Source: an archaeon
GTDB lineage: Archaea; Nanoarchaeota; Nanoarchaeia; Pacearchaeales; GW2011-AR1
Assembly: GCA_030639395.1 (NCBI GenBank)
Contig: DAOWCW010000024.1
Coordinates: 1-9,727 of the forward strand
Direction: 5' to 3'
Length of the DNA stretch: 9,727 nucleotides
The notes below the pieces were generated by a model. That model searched no databases, had not been told where the DNA came from, and saw only the letters and a program-made list of their open reading frames with translations. Positions 1-5,542 of the stretch are shown here, piece by piece. Within the stretch, counting starts at the first letter, position 1. Each line of letters opens with the position of its first letter. A program made the translations under genes and the position numbers.

Positions 1-55
1 AATTGCTTTGATTCTTCGGACTCCTGCTGATGAGGATTGTTCTTTTTTTATTTTG
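1..55 (-). repeat. Displaced second copy of the alaS 3' end (direct repeat, left copy)
   Basis: Bases 1-55 match 600-654 in the same orientation with one mismatch (T at 7 against C at 606). Read on the minus strand, the copy encodes the AlaS C-terminal region from about K568 to I584, and the mismatch is a synonymous AAA/AAG lysine codon. Homology ends sharply after base 55. The copy may extend beyond the left edge of the window. No AlaS reading frame leads into it, so it is a detached fragment. Gene-end duplications of this kind arise when an element integrates into the 3' end of a gene and restores that end, but no integrase is visible here. Confidence 0.9.
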
Positions 56-81
56 GGGAAGAAAAACAGAGTGTATAAATT

Positions 82-89
82 TTTATAAA
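82..89 (+). promoter_or_regulatory. TATA box for the 111-581 gene
   Basis: TTTATAAA is centred 25.5 bp upstream of the ATG at 111. This is the distance expected if transcription begins at the start codon, giving a leaderless mRNA. It favours the start at 111 over the upstream ATG at 30, which lies inside the alaS-derived repeat. Confidence 0.65.
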
Positions 90-110
90 GGATTGATTAT
101 CGGTTATGAT

Positions 111-581
111 ATGGGATCTGGAATTATTTTGATTAAGCAGTATATGACAGAGTCTGCTTTTGGACATTACTTTGAGCCTGCTTTTGGATGTAAGGGTATT
201 GATATCACTGATAGGCATTTTTTTAGGAAACTTGCTAGTGATGAAAAGGCGCTTCTTGCATTGAAAGGAAATGTGACTAAGGGTCTTGTTTATGATGTCA
301 TGGCTGAGACCGTGTCTGCTATTGAAAAAGAAAATGAGGAAAGTGATTTTGGAAGAATACCTAAATCTCAGGTGCCAGAATGGTGTCATCTTTTTCCTAG
401 CCTTATTGATGAGAGACCTGAGATAATTGGAATTTATAATGATAGCAAAACTGCATCTGAATTTTTTGGGACTGTGGGATTAGAATACGTCGCTGAGGAA
501 ATGAAGAAAGAAGTTTCGCGAACTATTGAAAGTGTGAGTTCTGAGTTCAGGGCATTGGGACAAAAATTTTCTGAATTTTGA
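111..581 (+). CDS. Hypothetical protein lying between two copies of the alaS 3' end
   Basis: I do not recognise this 156-residue protein. The frame is open from an ATG at 30, but that codon lies in alaS-derived sequence. The TATA box at 82-89 points to ATG 111, giving a product that begins MGSGIILIKQ. It has no signal peptide or membrane segment. The sequence is mixed alpha/beta in character, with two cysteines (CKGID and EWCHLF contexts) and a charged, probably helical C-terminus (VAEEMKKEVSRTIESVSSEF). The gene converges on alaS with only 9 bp between the stop codons. It sits in the segment bounded by the two alaS 3'-end copies (1-55 and 600-654), so it looks like cargo of an inserted segment. 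Function is unknown. Confidence 0.7.
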   Translation: MGSGIILIKQYMTESAFGHYFEPAFGCKGIDITDRHFFRKLASDEKALLALKGNVTKGLVYDVMAETVSAIEKENEESDFGRIPKSQVPEWCHLFPSLIDERPEIIGIYNDSKTASEFFGTVGLEYVAEEMKKEVSRTIESVSSEFRALGQKFSEF

Positions 582-590
582 AGAAAATGT

Positions 591-2351
591 TTATTCTAGA
601 ATTGCCTTGATTCTTCGGACTCCTGCTGATGAGGATTGTTCTTTTTTTATTTTGAATGCTCCTAATTCTTTTGTGTTTTGGACGTGGGGTCCGGCACATA
701 TTTCGCTTGAAAAGTCTCCTATTTTGTAGACCTTTACTTTGTCTCCGTATTTGTCATCGAAGGCTCCGTGTGCTCCTAATTCTTTTGCTTCTTCTGGTGT
801 CACTTCTTGCATTTCTATTGAAAGAGTTTCATTTATTTTTTCGTTGACTAAATCTTCTATTGCTTTTTTTTCTTCGTCAGTTAATTTTCTATCGAAGTTG
901 AAGTCGAATCTTAATCTTTCTGGTGTTATGTTGGAGCCTCTTTGGGATATATTTTTATCGTTTAGAATAACTCGCAGGGCTTGGTTTAATAGGTGACATG
1001 CGGTATGGAGTTTTGTTGTTGCTTGGGAATTGTCTGCTAATCCTGATTTGAATTTTCCTGCTGATGCTGTTCGTGATAATTCTTGATGGGATTTCATTTC
1101 TTGATCGAAGCCTTCTTTATCTAATTCAATTTCTTTTTCTTTTGCTAATTCTTGTGTCATCTCGATTGGGAAACCATAGGATTGGTAGAGTAGGAATGCA
1201 TTTTTGCCTGAGATTTTTTTTGAATCGAGAGTTATTTTGTCGAATATTTTTAGTCCTTGCTCTAGGGTTTTTAAAAATGTTTCTTCTTCTTTTTGTAGCT
1301 CTTGTGTTATTTTTTCTTTGTCTAAATTATAATCGTCGTAGATTGGGTATATTGCATCTGCTATTTTTGTTGTGAAGTTTTGGATTCCTAGGAGTCTTCC
1401 ATGACGGATTGCTCGGCGGATTAATCTTCTTAAGACGTAAGCCTGATCGGCATTGCCTGGCGTTATGCCGTCGCTGATTATAAAGACTGCGGCTTTTATG
1501 TGGTCGGCTATTATTCGCATTGTTTTTTTATTTTCTTCGTATGATTTATTTGACAGGGTTTCTATTTTTTTGATTATTGGTTTCCAGATGTCTGCTAAGT
1601 AGTTGTCATCTAGATTGTTTAAGATTGTGATTGTTCGTTCGACGCCCATTCCTGTGTCTATGTTTTTTTGCGTTGCTTCAATATAATTTCCATTTTTGTC
1701 TTTTGTGTACTCCATTAAAACGTCGTTCCATATCTCTACCCAGTTATCATCTTTTGGATCGTAGACTTCTGGTGCTGGGATGTCATTTGATTTCCAGTAA
1801 AATATTTCTGTAGATGTTCCGCATGGTCCTGTTTCTCCAGCAGGTCCCCACCAGTTATCTTCTGAAGTTGCTACGCCACCTTTTAGAAACGCTATTCTTT
1901 CTTTTGGTATTCCTAGTGATTCCCATATCTTTGCTGCCTCATTATCTTTTGGGATTTGTGGAAAATTTTTATCTCCTCCAAAAACAGTTACTGCGAGTCT
2001 TTCTTTTGGTAGATTTAAAACTTTTGTTAAAAATTCATAGGACATTTCGATTGTTTCTTTTTTGAAGTAGTCTCCGATTGACCAGTTTCCTAGCATTTCG
2101 AAAAATGTGTGGTGTGTTGTGTCCCCTATTTCTTCGATGTCTCCTGTTCTGATGCATCTTTGAACACTCGTTAATCTTTTTCCTTGGGGATGTGTTTCGC
2201 CTAAGAGAAATGGGACAAGGGGTTGCATGCCGGCTGTTGTGAAGAGAACTGTTGGATCGTTTTCTGGGATGAGGGATGAGTTTTTAATTTGAGTGTGGTC
2301 GTGCGACTTGAAGAATTCGATGTATTTTTTTATTAGAGTTTTTCTGTTCAT
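591..2351 (-). CDS. alaS: Alanyl-tRNA synthetase, short bacterial/CPR-like form
   Basis: Charges tRNA-Ala with alanine in the cytoplasm. The 586 residues comprise the class II catalytic core (about 1-240), the tRNA-recognition region (about 250-440) and a complete editing (SAD) domain (about 445-586). Catalytic signatures are HHTFFEMLGNWSIGDYF at 80-96, WWGPAGETGPCG at 167-178 and the motif-3 sequence GMGVERT at 234-240. The editing-site zinc ligands are HTACH (H449, H453) and CAGPH (C552, H556). The protein stops right after the SAD domain, so it lacks the C-terminal DHHA1/oligomerisation domain that brings usual AlaS proteins to about 850-900 residues. The core resembles bacterial candidate-phyla sequences rather than archaeal AlaS, which suggests transfer. 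The last ~18 codons are duplicated at 1-55. The TATA box at 2372-2379 supports ATG 2351. Confidence 0.95.
   Translation of the reverse strand: MNRKTLIKKYIEFFKSHDHTQIKNSSLIPENDPTVLFTTAGMQPLVPFLLGETHPQGKRLTSVQRCIRTGDIEEIGDTTHHTFFEMLGNWSIGDYFKKETIEMSYEFLTKVLNLPKERLAVTVFGGDKNFPQIPKDNEAAKIWESLGIPKERIAFLKGGVATSEDNWWGPAGETGPCGTSTEIFYWKSNDIPAPEVYDPKDDNWVEIWNDVLMEYTKDKNGNYIEATQKNIDTGMGVERTITILNNLDDNYLADIWKPIIKKIETLSNKSYEENKKTMRIIADHIKAAVFIISDGITPGNADQAYVLRRLIRRAIRHGRLLGIQNFTTKIADAIYPIYDDYNLDKEKITQELQKEEETFLKTLEQGLKIFDKITLDSKKISGKNAFLLYQSYGFPIEMTQELAKEKEIELDKEGFDQEMKSHQELSRTASAGKFKSGLADNSQATTKLHTACHLLNQALRVILNDKNISQRGSNITPERLRFDFNFDRKLTDEEKKAIEDLVNEKINETLSIEMQEVTPEEAKELGAHGAFDDKYGDKVKVYKIGDFSSEICAGPHVQNTKELGAFKIKKEQSSSAGVRRIKAILE
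600..654 (-). repeat. Direct repeat within the alaS 3' end (right copy)
   Basis: This is the in-gene partner of bases 1-55: 54 of 55 bases are identical. Here it is part of the intact alaS frame, which ends at the TAA at 591-593. Position 606 is C where the left copy has T. Confidence 0.9.
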
Positions 2352-2371
2352 GATTCAAGGAAGGTGTTTGG

Positions 2372-2379
2372 GTTTTTAA
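2372..2379 (-). promoter_or_regulatory. TATA-like box of alaS
   Basis: On the minus strand this reads CTTAAAAA/TTAAAAAC and is centred about 24.5 bp upstream of ATG 2351. It is weaker than the other boxes in the window. It touches the first 59-bp repeat, whose unit starts at 2379. If the mRNA is leaderless, the repeats lie upstream of the transcript, in the TFB/operator zone, and not in a leader RNA. Confidence 0.45.
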
Positions 2380-2555
2380 GAATTTGGGAATTCTAAAAAA
2401 CCAAGGTTTTCACCCAGTAGGTATCTCTGGTGAGATGAGAATTTGGGAATTCTAAAAAACCAAGGTTTTCACCCAGTAGGTATCTCTGGTGAGATGAGAA
2501 TTTGGGGATATTCTCAAAAACCGGTTTTTACCCAGCATGTATCTCTTGTGAGCTA
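2379..2555. repeat. Tandem array of about three 59-bp units, each with three palindromes
   Basis: The copies are 2379-2437, 2438-2496 and 2497-2555. The first two are identical and the third is diverged. Each unit holds three inverted repeats in a row: AGAATT-TGGG-AATTCT, AAAACC-AA-GGTTTT and ATCTC-TGGT-GAGAT. In the third copy the middle one becomes the perfect palindrome AAAAACCGGTTTTT. Its first arm pair is kept as AGAAT/ATTCT, and the third is reduced to CTC/GAG plus outer pairs. CACC-CAG and CTGGTG within a unit could form a competing stem. There are no spacers, so this is not a CRISPR array. The array lies between the alaS promoter and the end of the upstream operon. Possible roles are an operator array, a structured RNA, or a small palindromic repeat element. 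Confidence 0.9.
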
Positions 2556-2677
2556 AAATTTATTGGCTGAAAGAATTGGAAGGAATCAAAGAGGAAGAAT
2601 TGAGAAAAAAGAGGCTGTTGGAGAAACAATGATTTTATTTGATTAGATTATCGAGACTATATTTATTTTTAGGCGTT
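2552..2677 (+). other. Gene-poor spacer with a 26-codon protein-like remnant
   Basis: The spacer from 2352 to 2677 contains the alaS promoter, the 59-bp array and this remainder. From 2552 to the TGA at 2630-2632 the + strand is open and would encode a strongly charged amphipathic helix (YWLKELEGIKEEELRKK and a few further residues). It has no ATG, and the only candidate start is TTG 2576. It could be the 3' remnant of a lost gene or chance. An A6 run at 2605-2610 reads as T6 on the minus strand and could end transcription of the operon to the right. Nothing else is recognised up to 2677. Confidence 0.25.
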
Positions 2678-3046
2678 TTAATAAGAATTTAGTTCTTGAA
2701 GTTTTGCTTGAATTAATTGGAGTTCTTCTTCTATTTCGTCTCTTTTTGAAAATGTTGTTCTTGTTTTGGGTTTTGATTTTAATATTAGTTCTTCGTGATG
2801 TTGAATTGTTTTTGGAATTTGTGAGGTTGGCATCTTTGATTGGAGAGTATTAACTTGGGTCATTGCCGAGGATATGAGTTTGTGAAGTTGTTTTTTGAGA
2901 TCGTTTTTTTGACGAGATAAGACTTTTAAATTTTGAAGATGTTTTAAAGTTTGGAGAAGATCAGTCTGCCCCATTAGAGTTGCGGATTTACCTCCTCTAT
3001 ATATTTGTGGAGAAACTGAAATAAAAAGTTCTTCTGTTGTTGCCAT
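2678..3046 (-). CDS. Small helical hypothetical protein, second gene of operon
   Basis: This 122-residue soluble protein is not assigned to a named family. The N-terminus (1-25) is polar with a short Gly-rich stretch (YRGGKSATLMGQTDLLQT). Residues 28-70 and 103-122 look helical or coiled-coil (EIEEELQLIQAKLQEL near the end), joined by a Pro/Lys/Thr linker (72-98). There is no membrane segment or signal peptide. It lies 17 bp downstream of the 3064-3699 gene and has its own good Shine-Dalgarno sequence, so the two are probably co-transcribed and co-translated. Both end in coiled-coil-like segments and may interact, which is inference. Confidence 0.75.
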   Translation of the reverse strand: MATTEELFISVSPQIYRGGKSATLMGQTDLLQTLKHLQNLKVLSRQKNDLKKQLHKLISSAMTQVNTLQSKMPTSQIPKTIQHHEELILKSKPKTRTTFSKRDEIEEELQLIQAKLQELNSY

Positions 3047-3055
3047 GGTTTCTTT

Positions 3056-3061
3056 CTCCTT
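3056..3061 (-). promoter_or_regulatory. Shine-Dalgarno site of the 122-residue protein gene
   Basis: AAGGAG on the minus strand lies 9 nt upstream of ATG 3046. It is the clearest ribosome-binding site in the window and precedes an operon-internal gene, whereas first genes here appear to be leaderless. It fixes this start codon. Confidence 0.75.
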
Positions 3062-3063
3062 GT

Positions 3064-3699
3064 CTATAATTGGCTAAAAATATCGCTATCAATTTCCATT
3101 AGTCTAGATTTGAGTTTTTCTATATCTTCAGTCCATCCTTTTAGCTCTTCTTCTTCTTGTGATTTAACATCTTTTATTTTTTTAAGAACTAGTTCTATTT
3201 CTGTTATTTTGGATTTTATCTCTTCGAAGTTTTTTTGTGCTACTTGAAATTTATCTATTCTTACGAATATTGGTTCATTTTGTTTTGGAGCTTGGGTTGC
3301 GACTTGAGAAAGATGCACTGGAACTGACGGAGCTTGGGTTTTTGGTGGTTCGAGCTTTTGTGATGTCGGAACGATTGACTTTGGAAGTTCTGGAATTGAA
3401 CTTTGGGCAGAAGGCTTTGGAGGAATCATTGATTCCCCTTTTAGCTCCTCTATGGCATGAAAACCTTCTGGGGTTTCCATGTGCATCTCTTTTTCTCCAG
3501 AAGATGGCATGTCAGATACCGCTGATTTTACCATTTCTTGATTAAGATTTTCGTTCTTAGAATTTGTTGGAAAAGATGGTAATCCTGGGAGATCTTTTTT
3601 GGACTGTTCTTCTGCGATAGGTGGAAGAGAAGGTAAAGATGGTAAGGAAGGTGACGTCGGAATTTTTGGCACCTCTTCTTTCTTTTTGAATAATCCCAT
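3064..3699 (-). CDS. Pro-rich protein with C-terminal coiled coil, first gene of operon
   Basis: A 211-residue protein I cannot name. It starts with a basic/acidic patch (MGLFKKKEEV). A low-complexity Pro/Ser/Leu region follows, with repeated LPSLP units (about 19-27) and LPGLPSFP (37-44). The middle (45-140) is probably disordered, rich in Pro, Gln and Ser. The C-terminal segment begins EPIFVRIDKFQ at about 142 and continues as a charged heptad-like coiled coil to the end (about 155-205, with EEIKSKITEIELVLKKIKD inside). There is no signal peptide or transmembrane helix. The layout suggests a scaffold or adaptor whose tail oligomerises, which is inference. It heads a two-gene operon, has a TATA box 25.5 bp before the ATG, and diverges from the TFE gene. 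Confidence 0.75.
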   Translation of the reverse strand: MGLFKKKEEVPKIPTSPSLPSLPSLPPIAEEQSKKDLPGLPSFPTNSKNENLNQEMVKSAVSDMPSSGEKEMHMETPEGFHAIEELKGESMIPPKPSAQSSIPELPKSIVPTSQKLEPPKTQAPSVPVHLSQVATQAPKQNEPIFVRIDKFQVAQKNFEEIKSKITEIELVLKKIKDVKSQEEEELKGWTEDIEKLKSRLMEIDSDIFSQL

Positions 3700-3720
3700 A
3701 ATGTTCTTAATGATGTTTCT

Positions 3721-3728
3721 TTTTTATA
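3721..3728 (-). promoter_or_regulatory. TATA box of the Pro-rich/coiled-coil operon
   Basis: TATAAAAA on the minus strand is centred 25.5 bp upstream of ATG 3699, so the transcript is probably leaderless. It shares the 3700-3907 intergenic region with the divergent TFE promoter. I see no gene or RNA in that 208-bp interval. Confidence 0.65.
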
Positions 3729-3878
3729 GCTTTATAGTAATTTTTTAATGACGACACACTCGGTAGATATTGGAAAATAGGTTGACTTGTTTTTAGATAT
3801 TAGATTGTTGGATTTTTGTGCAACTTGTTTGACTAGATGATTGAGATGTCGAAGGAATTGATTGCAAAGAGAGAAAGG

Positions 3879-3886
3879 TATATAAA
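3879..3886 (+). promoter_or_regulatory. TATA box of the TFE-rhomboid operon
   Basis: TATATAAA, the best TATA match in the window, is preceded by a purine-rich GAGAAAGG that could act as a TFB recognition element. Its centre is 25.5 bp from ATG 3908. It therefore argues against the in-frame upstream TTG at 3893 as the start. Confidence 0.75.
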
Positions 3887-3907
3887 CGAATTTTGATTTT
3901 ATTTGGA

Positions 3908-4753
3908 ATGCAAGTTAAACTTCTACACGATCTCGTCGAGGAAATGGCTGGTGAGGGCAATGGTAGGATTGTTGAGATTTTGTTTAAAAAGAGAGATGTT
4001 AATGAATTTTTGATTGCTAAGAAGATGGAGTTGACAATTAATCAGGTTCGAAATATTTTGTATAAGCTATCGGCTGATAATTTGGTTTCGTTTATTAGGA
4101 AGAAAGATAAGCGGAAAGGTTGGTATATTTATTATTGGACGTTGAATACGGAGAAGTGTTTGGCGAAATTGGAAGGGTCGTTGGTTGGGAAGATTGTGAC
4201 CCTTGATGGTATATTGGATAGTCGTGAGACGAAGCGATTTTATACTTGTAAGTCTTGTGATATTGAGGTTGGGGAAGAAAAGGCTTTGGAAAATGGGTTT
4301 AGTTGTGAGGAATGTGCAGATATTTATGAATTGAGTGATAATGCTCGACCTATTCGTGAGGTTAAGACTAAAATTACTCGGGTTAAGAGGAATTTGGTTT
4401 TGATTCAAGGTGAACTTAAGATTGTTAGAAAAAAGTTGGAGATTGCTCGAAAGAGGGCTTCTAATAAGTTAGATAAGGAAAAGAAAATAAAGACTGATAT
4501 GATGAAAGCCATTAGGGCAGCTGCTCGGAAAAAGATTGCGAATGCTAAGAAGGAGGCTGATGGAAAGGTTGTTAAGAAAGTTGCCAAGAAGAAGGCTGTC
4601 AAGAAGAAAGTTGTGAAGAAGAAAGTGGCGAAGAAGAAAGTTGTGAAGAAGGTTGTTAAGAAGGCTGCTAAGAAGAAGGTTGTTAAGAAGAAGGTTGTTA
4701 AGAAAGTTGGTTTTGCTAGTAAATTGAAGAAGAAGTTTTCTGGGAAGAAATGA
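3908..4753 (+). CDS. tfe: Transcription initiation factor TFE-alpha with lysine-rich tail
   Basis: Archaeal homologue of TFIIE-alpha, which helps TBP, TFB and RNA polymerase open promoters. The 281 residues show an N-terminal winged helix (about 1-95), a zinc ribbon (CKSC 114-117 and CEEC 133-136), and a coiled-coil segment (about 150-190). Residues 1-190 match the usual TFE length of about 170-190. Beyond that is an extension ending in a Lys/Val/Ala repeat tail (about 220-267, pentads such as KKKVV) and a basic terminus (KLKKKFSGKK). That tail resembles histone H1/HU-type basic tails and probably binds DNA or RNA non-specifically (inference). The start at 3908 is set by the TATA box. The stop overlaps the start of the rhomboid gene (ATGA), so the two form an operon. 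Confidence 0.92.
   Translation: MQVKLLHDLVEEMAGEGNGRIVEILFKKRDVNEFLIAKKMELTINQVRNILYKLSADNLVSFIRKKDKRKGWYIYYWTLNTEKCLAKLEGSLVGKIVTLDGILDSRETKRFYTCKSCDIEVGEEKALENGFSCEECADIYELSDNARPIREVKTKITRVKRNLVLIQGELKIVRKKLEIARKRASNKLDKEKKIKTDMMKAIRAAARKKIANAKKEADGKVVKKVAKKKAVKKKVVKKKVAKKKVVKKVVKKAAKKKVVKKKVVKKVGFASKLKKKFSGKK
4565..4708 (+). repeat. Low-complexity Lys/Val/Ala-coding repeat
   Basis: An AAG/AAA-GTT-rich stretch encodes tandem KKKVV and KKVVKKA-type pentads in the TFE tail. It repeats with a 15-bp period but varies at wobble positions, so the amino-acid pattern is kept more strictly than the DNA. Such a tract is prone to length change by slippage. Confidence 0.8.
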
Positions 4754-5454
4754 TGGCACAGTGGTTTGAACAAAAGTTTAATGGAGATGGAATACGTCGT
4801 GTGAGTCGTCGAAGAAAGATTAGTTCGAATTTGTCTTATACTAGTATTTTGATTGGGGTGAATGTTGTGGCTTTTTTTGGGGTTTTGATTTTGATTGCGG
4901 GAATTGGTGAGAGTTTGGCGATTTCTTGGATTGCTTTGATGCCGATGACGATTTTGAGTGGGGAGAAGATTTGGACTTTTGTGACGAGTATGTTTATGCA
5001 CGCTGGACTTGGACATTTGTTTGTGAATATGATATCGCTGATGTTTATTGGTAATTTTGTTGAGAAATTAATTGGGAAAAAACGGTTTATTTGGTTGTAT
5101 TTTATTGGGGGACTTTCTGCTGGATTGTTTTTTGTCTTGGTTGCTTTGGCGAGTAATACGGATTTGAATGTTTATGCCGTTGGAGCTAGTGGTGCTATTT
5201 TTGCTCTTGGTGGGTTGTTGGCAGTTTTGACACCTAGGCTTCCTGTTTTAGTTTTCTTTATTCTTCCGATGCCTATGTGGGCTGCTATGGGTTTCTTGAT
5301 GTTTGGGCTTTGGGCTTTGTCGCTTGGGCTTGGTTTGCCGATTGGTAACACTGCACATTTTGGTGGTTTGATTGTTGGACTTGGATATGGATTTTATTTG
5401 AAAAGGCGATTTCCTAGAAAAACTGAGATGATTAGCCGGTATTTTAGTCGATGA
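4750..5454 (+). CDS. Rhomboid-family intramembrane serine protease
   Basis: Cleaves transmembrane substrates within the membrane. The 234 residues have a basic cytoplasmic N-terminus (about 1-28) and about six membrane helices. The catalytic serine is S147 in GASGA and the catalytic histidine is H203 in NTAHFGG, followed by the GxxxG-type helix of the family. The conserved HAGLGHLFVN (H84, H89, N93) supplies the oxyanion-site residues. All key residues are present, so it should be active. The ATG at 4750 overlaps the TFE stop by 4 bp, and a second ATG follows at 4753. No separate promoter is seen, so it is translated from the TFE transcript. Its physiological substrate cannot be read from the context. 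Confidence 0.93.
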   Translation: MMAQWFEQKFNGDGIRRVSRRRKISSNLSYTSILIGVNVVAFFGVLILIAGIGESLAISWIALMPMTILSGEKIWTFVTSMFMHAGLGHLFVNMISLMFIGNFVEKLIGKKRFIWLYFIGGLSAGLFFVLVALASNTDLNVYAVGASGAIFALGGLLAVLTPRLPVLVFFILPMPMWAAMGFLMFGLWALSLGLGLPIGNTAHFGGLIVGLGYGFYLKRRFPRKTEMISRYFSR

Positions 5455-5513
5455 GTGAGATGGATACGCTCTGATAAAGAAGGGCTGTACCTGAATTAGC
5501 TAACTGAGATAAT

Positions 5514-5521
5514 TTTATATA
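5514..5521 (+). promoter_or_regulatory. TATA box of the SpoIIM-family gene
   Basis: TTTATATA is centred 25.5 bp upstream of ATG 5543, implying a leaderless mRNA. The rest of the 88-bp spacer after the rhomboid gene holds no recognised gene. Confidence 0.65.
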
Positions 5522-5542
5522 GTTTTGATTTGATGTTGTTTT

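Noticed and set aside
1064..1375. Several 60-100-codon + strand frames inside alaS (also 656-847, 739-996, 1631-1813, 1814-2065)
   Set aside because: They are shadows of alaS. Their Leu/Phe-rich products come from reading the opposite strand of a charged protein, and they have no TATA box at the expected place.
2379..2555. CRISPR array or C/D-box RNA cluster
   Set aside because: The 59-bp units are contiguous with no spacers, and I find no convincing RTGATGA and CTGA box pair within the unit on either strand.
4405..5016. A 203-codon open frame on the minus strand
   Set aside because: It is antisense to the TFE tail and rhomboid gene. Its product is low-complexity Phe/Thr/Leu from the reverse of the lysine repeats, and the + strand genes have clear family motifs.
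5450..5515. Possible C/D-box small RNA after the rhomboid gene, with several CTGA motifs
   Set aside because: No acceptable C box: the best matches agree at only 4-5 of 7 positions, and the putative D' and C' boxes would overlap. CTGA is short and expected by chance.
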